64,000 nucleotides of DNA from AP-15 sp963833745 (GCA_963833745.1 CAWHZD010000008.1:496001-560000); one strand, 5' to 3'. Positions 45,156-54,699 are shown, counted from the first letter of the stretch. Notes: a model not told the origin generated them from the sequence alone. Numbers and translations: made by a program.

Positions 45156-45686
45156 ATGGCGAACGACCCTCAATTGCGTGGCCCCTCGGTTCGCGGCATT
45201 CCCGAAGGGGACAACCGCGAGCGGATGATGTGCGCCGACTGCGGCTATGTTCTCTACGACAACCCGAAAATCGTCGTCGGCTCGGTCGCCCGCTGGGGTG
45301 AGCGCATTCTTCTTTGCCGGCGTTCGATCGAGCCGCGCCAAGGCTATTGGACCTTGCCGGCAGGTTATCTTGAGCTCAATGAATCGGCGAGTTCCGGGGC
45401 CGAGCGCGAGGCCTGGGAGGAGGCGTACGCCCGCATCGAGATCGAAGGGCTGCTCGCGATCTACGACATTCCGCGCATCAGCCAGGTGCAGCTGATCTTC
45501 CGCGCGCGGCTGTTGGACGCGGCGGTCTCGGCGGGGCCGGAGAGCCTCGAAGTCGGCCTCTTCGTCTGGGACGACATCCCGTGGCCCGATCTCGCCTTCC
45601 CGTCGATCCGCTGGGCGCTGCAGCACGACCGTGAAGCTCAGCTCACCCGCGATTTCACGACCCGGATCAACCCGCCCGGCTTCTGA
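45156..45686 (+). CDS. NUDIX hydrolase with N-terminal CxxC knuckle
   Basis: A 176-residue NUDIX protein. MMCADCGYVLYDNPKIVVG provides one CxxC pair and the usual DNPKIVV link, and the Nudix box runs from GYLELNESASSGAEREAW to EEAYARI. The other half of a zinc site is not visible, as in many alphaproteobacterial members. Likely substrates are nucleoside diphosphates linked to another moiety (NADH or ADP-sugar type), not assignable further. Confidence 0.88.
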   Translation: MANDPQLRGPSVRGIPEGDNRERMMCADCGYVLYDNPKIVVGSVARWGERILLCRRSIEPRQGYWTLPAGYLELNESASSGAEREAWEEAYARIEIEGLLAIYDIPRISQVQLIFRARLLDAAVSAGPESLEVGLFVWDDIPWPDLAFPSIRWALQHDREAQLTRDFTTRINPPGF

Positions 45687-45707
45687 CGTCGCCCCCCGAT
45701 GCGCCCT

Positions 45708-46775
45708 TCAGGGATCCAGCCCAACCAAGCTGCGGGCATAGGCTCGGGCCTCGAACGGACGCAGATCGTCGGCGCTTTCGCCAACTCCGATCGCATGGAT
45801 CGGAATGCCATATCTTTCCGCCAGCGACACCAGCACGCCACCGCGCGCGGTGCCGTCGAGCTTGGTCATGATGATGCCGGTGACCCCGACCATCTCGCGA
45901 AAGATCTCGGCCTGGGCGTGGGCGTTCTGCCCGGTGGTGGCGTCGAGCACGAGTAGGACCGAATGCGGCGCCTCGCTGTCGACTTTTTTCAACACCCGGA
46001 CGATCTTTTGCAATTCGCCCATCAGGTCGGCTTTGTTGTGCAGCCGGCCGGCAGTGTCGATCAGCAGGACGTCGGCGTTCTCGGTCTGCGCCTCGACCAG
46101 CGCGTCATAGGCGAGCCCGGCGGCATCAGAGCCGGCCGCCCGCGCCACCACGGCGCAGCCGGTGCGCTCGCCCCAAATCTGCAGTTGCTCGACTGCAGCC
46201 GCGCGGAACGTGTCGCCGGCGGCGAGCACGACCCCCAATCCCTGGTCGCGATATTGCTTGGCTAATTTGGCGATCGTCGTCGTCTTGCCGCTGCCGTTGA
46301 CGCCGATGACAAGGATGACGAAAGGCTTGCGTCCGCGGTCGACGCGGAGCGGCCGGGTCACCGGCTCGACCAACCGGATCACTTGCTCGGCGAGTGCGGC
46401 GCGGACTTCCTCGGGCGAAACTTCCTGGTTGAAACGGGTGCGACGCAACGCCTCGGTGACTTCGCCGGCGACGCCGACGCCCATGTCGCTCGAAATCAGC
46501 AATTCTTCGAGTTCGAACAGCGCCTCGTCGTCCAGCCGGCGCCGGTTGAAGATCGCGTTGATGCCCTCGTTGAGTCGTGTCGAGCTGCGCGATAGGCCGG
46601 CTCTGAGACGGGAGAACCAGCCTCGCGGCTCGGCGCTCTCGCCGGGCTCCGGGGGCGTGTCCGGTTCAGGTTCGAAAGTGGGCGCGGCCTCCTCGACGAC
46701 GGGCTCCGGCGGGGGCTGCCACTCCTCCACCTCGGGCGTTGCTTCGGCCGGAACGTTGCGGCGCCAGAACCTCAT
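45708..46775 (-). CDS. ftsY: Signal recognition particle receptor FtsY
   Basis: A 355-residue SRP GTPase that docks Ffh-ribosome complexes at the membrane. It has an acidic, Pro/Glu-rich N-terminal A region (residues about 5-55), the N domain, and the G domain motifs GVNGSGKTTTIAKLA, DTFRAAAVEQL, DTAGRLHN and TKLDGTARGG. The start at 46775 (MRFWRRN) overlaps the mtaB stop as ATGA. The partner ffh is at 61293. dapF-mtaB-ftsY is a conserved alphaproteobacterial order. Confidence 0.97.
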   Translation of the reverse strand: MRFWRRNVPAEATPEVEEWQPPPEPVVEEAAPTFEPEPDTPPEPGESAEPRGWFSRLRAGLSRSSTRLNEGINAIFNRRRLDDEALFELEELLISSDMGVGVAGEVTEALRRTRFNQEVSPEEVRAALAEQVIRLVEPVTRPLRVDRGRKPFVILVIGVNGSGKTTTIAKLAKQYRDQGLGVVLAAGDTFRAAAVEQLQIWGERTGCAVVARAAGSDAAGLAYDALVEAQTENADVLLIDTAGRLHNKADLMGELQKIVRVLKKVDSEAPHSVLLVLDATTGQNAHAQAEIFREMVGVTGIIMTKLDGTARGGVLVSLAERYGIPIHAIGVGESADDLRPFEARAYARSLVGLDP

Positions 46776-48001
46776 TCCACCGGCACTCCGACAAGGCGGC
46801 ACCCATCGCTGTCGACAAGCCGCATGCGCCGGACCGAACCGACTTCCCCGGCGCCCGAAAAGCCGACCGCGCCGTAAAACGCGGCGCGTCCCAGACCCGG
46901 GCGCTCGATCAGCACATCTGTCTCGCTGCCGACCCGCGAGCTAAGCTCGACGGCAAGCGCCACCTGCCCCGCCTGCCGCAACCGCGCCGCCCGCTCCTTG
47001 ACGACGGCGGCCGGCACCGGCGGCATGCGCGCGGCCGGGGTGCCGGGCCGGAGGCTATAGGGAAACACATGGACAAAGGCGAGGCCGCATTCGCCGACGA
47101 GATCGAGGCTGCGATCAAACATCGCTTCGGTTTCAGTCGGGAAGCCGGCGATCAGATCGGCGCCGAGCGCCATCTCCGGGCGCAGCGCGCGGGCGCGGCG
47201 CGCGGCCGCGATCGCGCCGGCGCGCGAATGGCGGCGCTTCATTCGCTTCAGGATCAGGTCGTCGCCGGCCTGCAACGACAGATGCAGGTGCGGCATCAAC
47301 CGCGGTTCTTCGGCGATGAGCCGCCACAACTCGTCGTCGATCTCGGCCGGGTCTAGGGAGGACAGCCGCAACCGCGGCAACGCAGGCACCACGGCGAGCA
47401 GGCGCCGCACCATCTGGCCGAGGCTCGGCGCGCCGGGTAGATCGGCGCCGTAAGCGGTCAGGTCGACGCCGGTCAGCACGATTTCCTGATAGCCGGCCGC
47501 GTGGAGCCGGCGGGCCTGCTCGGCGACGACGCCGATCGGCACCGAACGGCTCGCACCGCGGGCATAAGGGATGATGCAAAAGGTGCAGCGATGGTCGCAG
47601 CCCTGTTGCACTTGCAGAAAGGCCCGCGCCCTGCCCTCAAAGCCGTCGATCAGATGTGCCGCCGTCTCGTCGAGGTCGGTCGGCGCCCAGCCCGGAGTGC
47701 GATAGCTCTGCGCAAGCAGCTTCGCGCGGTTGTCGAGCACGCGATCGACTTCGGGCATAGCGGCGTAGCGCTCGTGTGCAATCTCGGCGGCGCAGCCGGT
47801 GACGATGATCCGGGCCTCGGGATGCTGGCGTCGCGCCCGACGGATCGCCTGGCGCGCCTGCCGCTCGGCTTCGGCGGTCACGGCGCAGGTGTTGACGATG
47901 ACGGCACCATCGAGCCCGGCTGCCGCCGCGGCACGGCGAATGAGCTCGGATTCAAACGCGTTGAGCCGGCAGCCGAAGGTGATGACCTCGTTCCCATCCA
48001 T
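46772..48001 (-). CDS. mtaB: tRNA t6A37 methylthiotransferase MtaB
   Basis: Converts t6A37 to ms2t6A37 in ANN-decoding tRNAs. The 409-residue protein has the UPF0004 cysteines (FGCRLN, NTCAVTAEAE, VTGCAAEIA), the radical-SAM cluster motif CDHRCTFCIIPYARG and a C-terminal TRAM-like region. Start at 48001 (MDGNEVITFGCRLN), eight bases after the dapF stop. Its stop overlaps the ftsY start. Confidence 0.94.
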   Translation of the reverse strand: MDGNEVITFGCRLNAFESELIRRAAAAAGLDGAVIVNTCAVTAEAERQARQAIRRARRQHPEARIIVTGCAAEIAHERYAAMPEVDRVLDNRAKLLAQSYRTPGWAPTDLDETAAHLIDGFEGRARAFLQVQQGCDHRCTFCIIPYARGASRSVPIGVVAEQARRLHAAGYQEIVLTGVDLTAYGADLPGAPSLGQMVRRLLAVVPALPRLRLSSLDPAEIDDELWRLIAEEPRLMPHLHLSLQAGDDLILKRMKRRHSRAGAIAAARRARALRPEMALGADLIAGFPTETEAMFDRSLDLVGECGLAFVHVFPYSLRPGTPAARMPPVPAAVVKERAARLRQAGQVALAVELSSRVGSETDVLIERPGLGRAAFYGAVGFSGAGEVGSVRRMRLVDSDGCRLVGVPVE

Positions 48002-48009
48002 GACGCGAA

Positions 48010-48849
48010 TCAGCGCCCGGCGAGGAGGGTGGGATCAAACGCGCCCTCGAAGCTGATCGCGGCCGGCCCGGTCATGATCACGTGCCCGTCCTCGCGCCAG
48101 CGGACATCGAGAGTTCCGCCGTCGAGCTCGACCGCGGCGTGGCGCCCGGCGAGACCGCGGCGACAGGCGGCGACGAGAGCGGCGCAGGCGGCGCTGCCGC
48201 AGGCGCGGGTGAGCCCGGCGCCGCGTTCCCAGACGCGCAGTCTCAGACGCGTTGGGTCGCGTACGGCGGCGACACCGATATTCGCGCGCTGCGGGAACAG
48301 CGCATGATGTTCCAGGACAGGGCCGAGGGTCGCCAGATCGACCGCCTCGGCATCGTCGACAAAGAAGGTGGCGTGTGGATTGCCGATGTTGGTGCAAACC
48401 GGAGCCGACAGCGGTCCCAGCGACAAATCGACGTGATCGGTGTCGGCGGGGCGGGCGAGCGGGATCTCGCGCCAGAAGCTGCGCGCCGGCCCCATATCGA
48501 CTGCGACTTGCCCGTCGGGCATGATTTCGGCTTCGAGCAATCCGGCTGCGGTTTCGATGCGTGCGTGCAGTTCGCCGGTCTCGCGATGCAACAGCCACGC
48601 GATGCAGCGCGTGGCGTTGCCGCACGCTTCGGCCTCGCTGCCGTCGGGGTTACGGATGCGCATCAGCAGCTGTGCCGCCGGATGCTGCGGCGGGTCGAGC
48701 ACGATCAGCTGGTCGCAGCCGATGCCGGTATGGCGATCGGCAAGCGCCTGCGCGCCCTCCGTATCGAGCGCAATCGCGGCGCGGCGAGCGTCGAGCACGA
48801 CAAAATCGTTGCCGAGGCCGTGCATCTTCAGGAACGGCACCTTGCGCAT
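48010..48849 (-). CDS. dapF: Diaminopimelate epimerase
   Basis: Interconverts LL- and meso-diaminopimelate for lysine and peptidoglycan synthesis. The 279-residue product has both catalytic cysteines, in EACGNATRCIAW and TRACGSAACAA, and the opening KMHGLGNDFVVLD. The start at 48849 (MRKVPFLKMHG) matches the family. The frame extends a further 16 codons upstream, which is not used. Confidence 0.96.
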   Translation of the reverse strand: MRKVPFLKMHGLGNDFVVLDARRAAIALDTEGAQALADRHTGIGCDQLIVLDPPQHPAAQLLMRIRNPDGSEAEACGNATRCIAWLLHRETGELHARIETAAGLLEAEIMPDGQVAVDMGPARSFWREIPLARPADTDHVDLSLGPLSAPVCTNIGNPHATFFVDDAEAVDLATLGPVLEHHALFPQRANIGVAAVRDPTRLRLRVWERGAGLTRACGSAACAALVAACRRGLAGRHAAVELDGGTLDVRWREDGHVIMTGPAAISFEGAFDPTLLAGR

Positions 48850-48941
48850 GGCGCCGCTTATATGCCGGCCAGCTGGGATCTGTCCAACACCCGCCATCGG
48901 CTCGACCGATTTCGGAATTAACGACGCCGATGCGGCGGCGC

Positions 48942-49691
48942 TTATTTTCGCGCGGCAATGATCAGAAAGGGCGGCCGCTGCTGCTCATCCGCCAAGGCGG
49001 GCCGGGCTGCAATCTGGTCGTCGGTCGGGCCCCATTCGTCGACATGCGAGAGCGCGAACCTCAGTTGCAGCAGGAGGTTCACATAGCTCGCCAAAGTGCG
49101 GTGCTGCTTGATGACGCCTTTGGTCAGCCAATCGGTCCGGCGCGGACCCTCGATCAAATAGCCGTCGACCGGCCAGGTCTTGCGGCCCTGCGCATCGAGC
49201 GACCAGCCCGGAAGTGCGGGCGCGGTGTAGATCGGGTGCTCGACCGAGAAGATCAAATGCCCACCCACGACCAGTGCGCGGTACACCACCGCGAGCAGCC
49301 TGGCAAGATCGGCGACGTAATGCAGGGCGAGCGAGCTGTAGACGAGGTCGAACGACGCCGCGGGCAGGTCGAGGCTCTCCATATCGGCGCGGACGTAGCT
49401 GATCGCTGCATCTGTCGTTGCGGCCCGCGCCTGCTCCAGCATTTTATTCGACACATCGATGCCCAGGACCCGAGCCGCTCCCTGCTCCTGGGCCCAGCGG
49501 CAGAACCAGCCATAGCCGCAACCGAGGTCGACGACCGTGCGGCCTCGCAGATCCGGGATCAGCGCCCGCAGCGCCGGCCATTCGGGGGCGGCATCGAGCC
49601 CGGCAACCGAACGCGGCAATCGGCTGTAGCCGTCGAAGAATTCGGGGTCGTCGTAGATGTTCTGGGTCATGACCCACCGGAACAGCGACAT
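48942..49691 (-). CDS. Class I SAM-dependent methyltransferase
   Basis: A 249-residue UbiE/Methyltransf_11-like enzyme: VVDLGCGYGWFCRWAQEQGA (motif I), VLGIDVSNKMLEQA, and FDLVYSSLALHYVADLARLL. It starts MSLFRWVMTQNIYDDPEFFD, with a second ATG seven codons in. It lies just upstream of dapF on the same strand. Substrate unknown. Confidence 0.88.
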   Translation of the reverse strand: MSLFRWVMTQNIYDDPEFFDGYSRLPRSVAGLDAAPEWPALRALIPDLRGRTVVDLGCGYGWFCRWAQEQGAARVLGIDVSNKMLEQARAATTDAAISYVRADMESLDLPAASFDLVYSSLALHYVADLARLLAVVYRALVVGGHLIFSVEHPIYTAPALPGWSLDAQGRKTWPVDGYLIEGPRRTDWLTKGVIKQHRTLASYVNLLLQLRFALSHVDEWGPTDDQIAARPALADEQQRPPFLIIAARK

Positions 49692-49773
49692 GGGGCCGTG
49701 CGAAACGTCATGAGCTTAGCTGCGGGCATCAAATGTCGCTACGGCGGGTTGAGCCGCCGCTTTGGATACCAAG

Positions 49774-50286
49774 TTACCCTTTCCTCGACGAAAATCGGGC
49801 CGATGCGTGCCTCACGTTCGACTTGGCAGATTTTGTACTGCTGCTTCCGGCTGTCCTGGCTTTCGCCGTTACCAGGGTTGGGTGTTCGGGCCGAGTGGGT
49901 TTGGCCGGTCCGCCCATCGACGCGGTTCGAGCACTCTTCGCGTGGGCTGGCTGAGCCGCGTGGCCTTTCCCCCGCAAATATAGCGCCGCGCGGGCTTCGG
50001 AGCTGCGGCTGGCGAGCTTGCCGTGGTGGTGTCCTGTTGCTCTGGCGGAACGCCGCGACTCGGCTGCAGGCTCCGCCGATCGCGTCGGCAGGTCGGCGCC
50101 GTCGTCCGTGTTCTCGTTTTCCGCGGTGCCCAAGACAGCGCTGTTCTCGTTCGTGAAATAGGACGGGGTGGCCCCGCCGGGGTCGAAATTTTTGGTTCCG
50201 TAGTCCGGCATGCCAGCCCCCCACACCGGCAGCGCGGTACAAGCGATCGCGGCAGCAAGAACGAATTTGGTCAGCGTAGCCGGCAT
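49774..50286 (-). CDS. Exported low-complexity hypothetical protein
   Basis: A 170-residue protein with a clear signal peptide (KFVLAAAIACTALPVWG, cleaved after about residue 23), then a short stretch MPDYGTKNFDPGGATPSYF, and a long basic Ala/Ser/Lys/Arg-rich tail. GGGGGG stands just before the ATG at 50286. No family recognised. The basic tail would suit binding to cell-wall polymers or DNA, which is speculation. Confidence 0.6.
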   Translation of the reverse strand: MPATLTKFVLAAAIACTALPVWGAGMPDYGTKNFDPGGATPSYFTNENSAVLGTAENENTDDGADLPTRSAEPAAESRRSARATGHHHGKLASRSSEARAALYLRGKGHAAQPAHAKSARTASMGGPAKPTRPEHPTLVTAKARTAGSSSTKSAKSNVRHASARFSSRKG

Positions 50287-50319
50287 CGGGCCCCCCTTTT
50301 GCCGTTGCGATTTGTCCCC

Positions 50320-50661
50320 TCAACCAAAGAACTTTGCGGCGAGCAGCACCCCCGTTGCGACGACAATCATGCTGCCCAGCCGAATCGTCAAATCTCGCCG
50401 TAGGACCTCCATTTCTGACCGAACGAGGGCGAATCCCGCTCTGAGCTCGGCCGCAACCCGTTCGATTTTGGCGTCGAGCTCGGCCGCGACCCGCTCGATT
50501 TTGGCGTCGATCGCGCCCAGATCGGCTTTGGTGGCGAGCTGACCCTGTTCGGCTTCCTGCACATCCCGCAACAGGCCGGACAAGGCTTCGGCCTGAGGCT
50601 CGCTAAAGCCGGCCTCCTTGAGTTGTTTGGCGGTTTCGAGCGTGTCGAGAGAAGTGATCAT
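50320..50661 (-). CDS. DUF1640-like coiled-coil protein with C-terminal membrane helix
   Basis: A 113-residue protein. It opens ITSLDTLETAKQLKEAGFSE, as in DUF1640 proteins, continues as a coiled coil with the 11-residue repeat AKIERVAAELD present twice in tandem, and ends in one membrane helix (LGSMIVVATGVLLAAKFFG). The ATG at 50661 is used; a TTG two codons upstream is possible. Similar small tail-anchored coiled coils occur widely in proteobacteria, often beside mobile or surface genes; function unknown. Confidence 0.75.
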   Translation of the reverse strand: MITSLDTLETAKQLKEAGFSEPQAEALSGLLRDVQEAEQGQLATKADLGAIDAKIERVAAELDAKIERVAAELRAGFALVRSEMEVLRRDLTIRLGSMIVVATGVLLAAKFFG

Positions 50662-50740
50662 GTCCAAGCAGCAGGATCATATCACCTGCTGCGTCGCGTA
50701 AACACGACCCCGGGCTTGTTTGTCCACGCCGGCCCGTCAT

Positions 50741-51418
50741 TCACCTCTTGCCGGTATCCCAATCCTCGCGACTCAACCGGTCCATCAAAAACAGATCGCT
50801 GGTGCGGGCGTACCAGCCGCGGCCGTGCATGCGGCCGATCAGCCGCATCTTTTCTGTCGCAACGTAAAACTTCGCCGGGTCGACGAGGTCGTCGCGGATA
50901 TGGATGTGAATGACCCGGCCCACTTCGAGCACCGAACGCGGCCCAAGCGACAGCCCGGTGATGCGCCGGCATTCGAAGCTGACCGGCGATTGTGCGATCC
51001 GCGGCGGGCGAATCTCGGCGGAGGGTACCGGCGTCAACTCGGTGATGTCGAGTTCGGGGATGCTGTTCGGGAAATCGACCGCGCAGATGTTCATGCGCTC
51101 GGCCAGCGCTTCGTCGACGAGGTTGACGACGAACTCGCCGCTGTCGCGGATGTTGCGTTCGGTATCCTTGTAGCCGTCCCCGCCGTTGACACCCGGGCTG
51201 ATGCCGAGCACGACCACCGGCGGCACCGAGCTGACCGCATTGAAAAAGCTGAATGGCGCGGCGTTGACCCGGCCCTCGCGATCGACCGTCGTCGCCAGCG
51301 CAATCGGTCGCGGCACCACGGTCGAGACCAACAATTTGTAGGCATCGGTCGCCGGCATTTTCGCCAGGTCGAAATGCACCCACTTCCCCGATTCTGAAAG
51401 CGCCAGATCAGCGCGCAT
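50741..51418 (-). CDS. Flavin reductase-like (FMN-binding split barrel) protein
   Basis: A 225-residue flavin reductase family protein. Typical blocks are STVVPRPIALATTVDREGRV, NAAPFSFFNAVSSVPPVVVL and ERNIRDSGEFVVNLVDEALA. Such enzymes supply reduced flavin to monooxygenases or act alone. The HpaB-type hydroxylase at 26503 would need such a partner, but the distance gives no direct link. Start at 51418 (MRADLALSESGKW). Confidence 0.88.
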   Translation of the reverse strand: MRADLALSESGKWVHFDLAKMPATDAYKLLVSTVVPRPIALATTVDREGRVNAAPFSFFNAVSSVPPVVVLGISPGVNGGDGYKDTERNIRDSGEFVVNLVDEALAERMNICAVDFPNSIPELDITELTPVPSAEIRPPRIAQSPVSFECRRITGLSLGPRSVLEVGRVIHIHIRDDLVDPAKFYVATEKMRLIGRMHGRGWYARTSDLFLMDRLSREDWDTGKR

Positions 51419-51609
51419 AATGCGAATTCGCCCCCAACCACGCAAGCGAGCCGCAGCGATGCCGGCGTAAAGAGGTCTTGTAAGATGGGTGCGGCAGATA
51501 AGACCACCCGCGCATTCGGCTCGATGACGCTGGGGCGGCACGTTCCACAGCCGGAACAAGCCAAGCGGGTGTGAAATGGAACGAAGCTGGAGAGGCCGCT
51601 CCAGCCGGC

Positions 51610-51655
51610 GATCTAACTAAAGCACAACCTAACTAAAGCGTAGTCTGTCTAAGGC
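51610..51655. repeat. Short direct repeats near the duplication edge
   Basis: CTAACTAAAGC occurs twice (in TCTAACTAAAGCACAAC and CTAACTAAAGCGTAGT), followed by a degenerate third copy CTGTCTAAGGC. They lie directly 3' of the first SpoIIAA-like gene and just outside the left boundary of the duplicated segment. Confidence 0.45.
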
Positions 51656-52086
51656 ACGGTCGGCGCGGTGCGGCGGGATTGGGTGGTGCGGGCACGCAAC
51701 GGCACGGTGCCGTCGGTGTCGGCGCGGGATCCGGGCCGGGCGGTGATCCAGGCGCGGGCCGCGGGCGTCTCGATCGTCGCAAACACCCGGATCTGGCCCG
51801 GGATCAGAAACCGGATCGCCTTGACCGTCAGTCTGACCCAGGCGATGTCGGTGACGATCGCGATCCGTTCGCAGCGCGCGGCGTGCTCAAACCCGATGTC
51901 GAGATCGTCCCACCCCGACCCCGGAAAGCGCGACCCGAGTTCGTAGTAGAGCCGGATCTTGTCGCGCCACCGCAGCGACTTCTCGATCGCCGGCGCCAGG
52001 ATCTCGCGACACTCCTGCTGGGTCACCCGGCCCTTGACCGCGATGCCGACGACGTTGTGGGGAAGCCCCTCGAGCAGTTCGATCAT
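51649..52086 (-). CDS. SpoIIAA-like (STAS-fold) protein, copy 1
   Basis: A 145-residue protein of the SpoIIAA-like family (CRAL-TRIO/STAS-type fold). It starts MIELLEGLPHNVVGIAVKGR and has LRWRDKIRLYYELGSRFPG and ERIAIVTDIAWVRLTVKAIR. Family members are small cytoplasmic proteins of unclear role. The last 20 residues (after RARTTQSRR) differ from copy 2, since the duplication stops there. It is 65 bases downstream of the porin gene start side... on the same strand, with the porin stop at 52152 just upstream. Copy 2 is at 54700-55212. Confidence 0.8.
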   Translation of the reverse strand: MIELLEGLPHNVVGIAVKGRVTQQECREILAPAIEKSLRWRDKIRLYYELGSRFPGSGWDDLDIGFEHAARCERIAIVTDIAWVRLTVKAIRFLIPGQIRVFATIETPAARAWITARPGSRADTDGTVPLRARTTQSRRTAPTVP

Positions 52087-53820
52087 CGGCTGCTCCTACG
52101 AGCGATCGGCGAGCCGGCGGCGAGGGCCGGGAGCGGCAGGTTCCGCGGGCCCTAGAAGGCCACCCGGAACTTGTAGATCAGCACGTTCTCTTTGCCCTGG
52201 AGATTGGCGACCACGGTGCGGCGGCCGTACATGTACTCGACGCCGGTGGTGATGAACGCGACCGGGTTCCACACCAGGTTAATAAAGGCGTTCCACAGCT
52301 GCTTGTTGATCGCCACCGCCTGGGTCGGCCCGATCAGCTGCGAGGAAATGTCCTGCTGGGCGAGGCCGGCGGCGATCGTCGAGCGCAGGGTCGGGGTCCA
52401 CCAATGCTGGTAACCGCCATTCGTGCTGAACGCGAAGACCGGCTTGATCAGGACGTTCGACGCCGCACCCAGGCCGGTGCAAGTCGCGGTCGGCGTTGCG
52501 CATGCGGTCGTGACCACAAAATTGCCGGCCAGTGGGAACAGGCTCTTGTCGCCGCCGCTGCCATAGTCGCCGATCGCGTCGCCGGCGACAAAGCTGAACA
52601 GGAAATCATCCTTGTTGTAGCCCCACCAGCCGGGCTTCACGTCGCCGGCGATGTGCCCGCCATAGCCGACAAATTGCTGGTTGACGAACCTGCCGTCGGC
52701 GATGTCGTAAAAGCGCATGATGCCGGCGAAGTCGACATGTCCCCAAGGCTGCGACCAATACGAAGCGACGGTGAGGTTGGGTACTTTGGCTACGGCCGGG
52801 TTGGCCTGCGAGGTCGCGGCGGTGGTGCTGATGCCCGTCCCGGTGCACGCGATGCCGTTGCACAGCGAGCCCAAGGCGAGCTGTTGCTGAGTCGGAGCGG
52901 TCGCCGTCCCGATGCCCGACAAGTTGAGGTCGCTCGATTCAACACCGCCCGGCAGGACGATGGTGGTAAATGGGTTTTCCAGCGAGGCTGAGAAGGCGCT
53001 GCCGTACGGGCCGGCAAGCGTGTAGCGCACCTGCGGGATGCGCTGACCGCCGGTCGAGCCCTCGGCGCCGCCGAATTCCATCGAACTCGGTGTCGGCGTC
53101 GGCGTCGGAGAAGTTCGAGATCGCCTGGCCGCCGAGGAACCCGCCCAATGTGCCGTAAGCGTATCTGAGGCGGGGGAGCAGGCTGTTGCCGCCGCCCTGT
53201 TGCAGGGTTTGACAGCTGAAATTGTCGCAGCCCGCCCAGTCGAATTCCATAAACGTCCGCGCCTCGCCCCAGCTCGTCGGGGTCCGGGTCTCAGCGTTCA
53301 ACCGGCTTTGTTGCGGGCTGAGCTCGATGACGCCGTTGTTGCGCGACGGCGCACGGTTGGGCGAAGGCGCGACAAAGCCGCCAAAGGCCTTGCTGCTGCC
53401 CAGCGCGCCGGGGACGATCCCGCCGCGCAGCGGGATCACCTGCAGGTTCCCGTTTTGCCCGGAGTTGGAGCCGTAATTGCTGCCAGGAACGCCACCCCCG
53501 CCCTGCAGAAAATCAAGAATGGTCACGTCGACAAAGCCGCCGACGCGCAGCGAGGTGTCGGTGCCGGGGATCAGGAACGATCGCGGAAAGCTGCCGGCGG
53601 TCGTGCCCGACCCGGGGGGTGCGGCCGCGCCGAAGGCACTTATTCCTCCCGTGGAACCAGTCGTTCCGGGCGCGAAGGTGGGGTAAGGCGTCCCCTGGGC
53701 CTGCGCCTGCGCCAGCTGGTCGATGCGCTGCTGCATGAGCTGCTGGTTGGCGCGCAGATCCGCCAGCTCGTCGGCCTTGGCGGCCGGAAGACCCGTCTGC
53801 AACGCTATGATGGCGGTCAA
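51670..53820 (-). repeat. Tandem duplication, unit 1
   Basis: This segment and 54797-56945 are nearly identical, in the same orientation, offset by 3126 bp. Both contain the complete porin gene body and nearly the whole SpoIIAA-like gene. Homology starts at about 51670 / 54797 and ends near the porin start codons. The intervening 0.8 kb (53882-54699) is unique. Confidence 0.85.
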
Positions 53821-53865
53821 ACCGCCGATCGCCGCCAGATTGCCGAGATCCCACTGTCTGATCAT
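52152..53865 (-). CDS. DcaP-like outer membrane porin, copy 1, frame-broken
   Basis: About 570 residues when repaired. Signal peptide MIRQWDLGNLAAIGGLTAII to LPAAKA, an N-terminal coiled coil (ELADLRANQQLMQQRIDQLA), then FLIPGTDTSLRVGGFVDVTI, the DcaP barrel entry, and a C-terminal phenylalanine (LIYKFRVAF) for BAM recognition. DcaP-type trimers take up dicarboxylates or other small anions. The frame breaks at 53084-53085, where copy 1 has CGAACTC and copy 2 has CGACTC. With the extra base removed the frame continues ESMEFGGAEGSTGG, as in copy 2. Each copy is intact where the other is broken. Confidence 0.82.
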
Positions 53866-54111
53866 TACGCCCCCGCCGCACGACGTTACTAAACGACGAG
53901 TTGATTTTGGCCGAGAGGCAGGAACGCTTACTATCCATCTTATAGATAGAATTCGACTTATTGATTGATTAAGCGCAATTCTACCCCTTGAAGGATTGAG
54001 CACGGAATCAGCGAGCACACAGGGATCGGATATCAAAATCGACCGCGCAGTGTTGAATTGGATGCAACCACCTGTGATTGAAGGATTTGGATCAGAAGGT
54101 GGAGAAATCCA

Positions 54112-54300
54112 ATGCGAAAGCATGGATACGAGAAGGAGACGGCGGCCGGCACGGATTTAGCACCTCCTGATGCCGTCGCGAGGTCGTTGCCGGCGCGGTC
54201 CGACCCCGGCTCCGTGCCGCCCTTATTCCGCCAACGCTTCTTTGGGGATCGGAAGTCGCTGAAACGCCGAAGCATCCGCCTTGCCGAGCTCTGTCACTGA
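54112..54300 (+). CDS. Possible small protein of 62 residues
   Basis: The frame starts ATG with GGTGGAG seven bases upstream and reads MRKHGYEKETAAGTDLAP, ending KSLKRRSIRLAELCH. The composition is basic with no hydrophobic segment. No homolog recognised. The good RBS is the only positive evidence. Confidence 0.3.
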   Translation: MRKHGYEKETAAGTDLAPPDAVARSLPARSDPGSVPPLFRQRFFGDRKSLKRRSIRLAELCH

Positions 54301-54400
54301 CAAGGCTGACAGCGCCTTAGAGGCTCATGCCAGTGCTATGCACCTAACACTTGGCACCCGTCACATCCTTCTGTCGTCTTCCCGGCGAAGGCGTGGCGAA

Positions 54401-54432
54401 GGCCAGTGCCCATGGCGCCATGGGCACTGGCC
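54401..54432. repeat. Perfect 32-bp palindrome (REP-like)
   Basis: GGCCAGTGCCCATGGC followed by its exact complement GCCATGGGCACTGGCC. It is preceded by CCGGCGAAGGCG and followed by CCGGCC-GCA-GGCCGG at about 54454-54468. The words GGCGAAGGCC and CCCATGGC also occur in the REP-like element at 16548, so this is probably an expanded member of the same family. Confidence 0.75.
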
Positions 54433-54699
54433 GGAGCCTGTCCTCGGGCCGGCCGCAGGCCGGACCCGTGGGCCGGTGTGACAATTATTTGGGTGTGATC
54501 TGTCAGAACTGGTCCGTTAGGTGCGGGCACTCGACCAAAGTGGCCGGCATATGGCTGATAATTTGTCGCAGACTATGGGTCAGGCGCTTGCTCCTGGGGA
54601 ACACGCCTCCTGCACCTATCGAAGGGTATCGAACCGTCTCAGCCCCGTTTGATCACATGCTCTCGGCACGCGCCGCGCGGCAATTACCGACCGTGGAAA

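Larger units (their letters stand above)
53866..54699. other. Unique spacer between duplicated units
   Basis: About 830 bases between the porin 1 start and the end of SpoIIAA-like copy 2. It includes the AT-rich porin 1 upstream region (53930-54110), the doubtful small gene at 54112, the 32-bp palindrome at 54401 and no other recognised feature. Confidence 0.5.
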
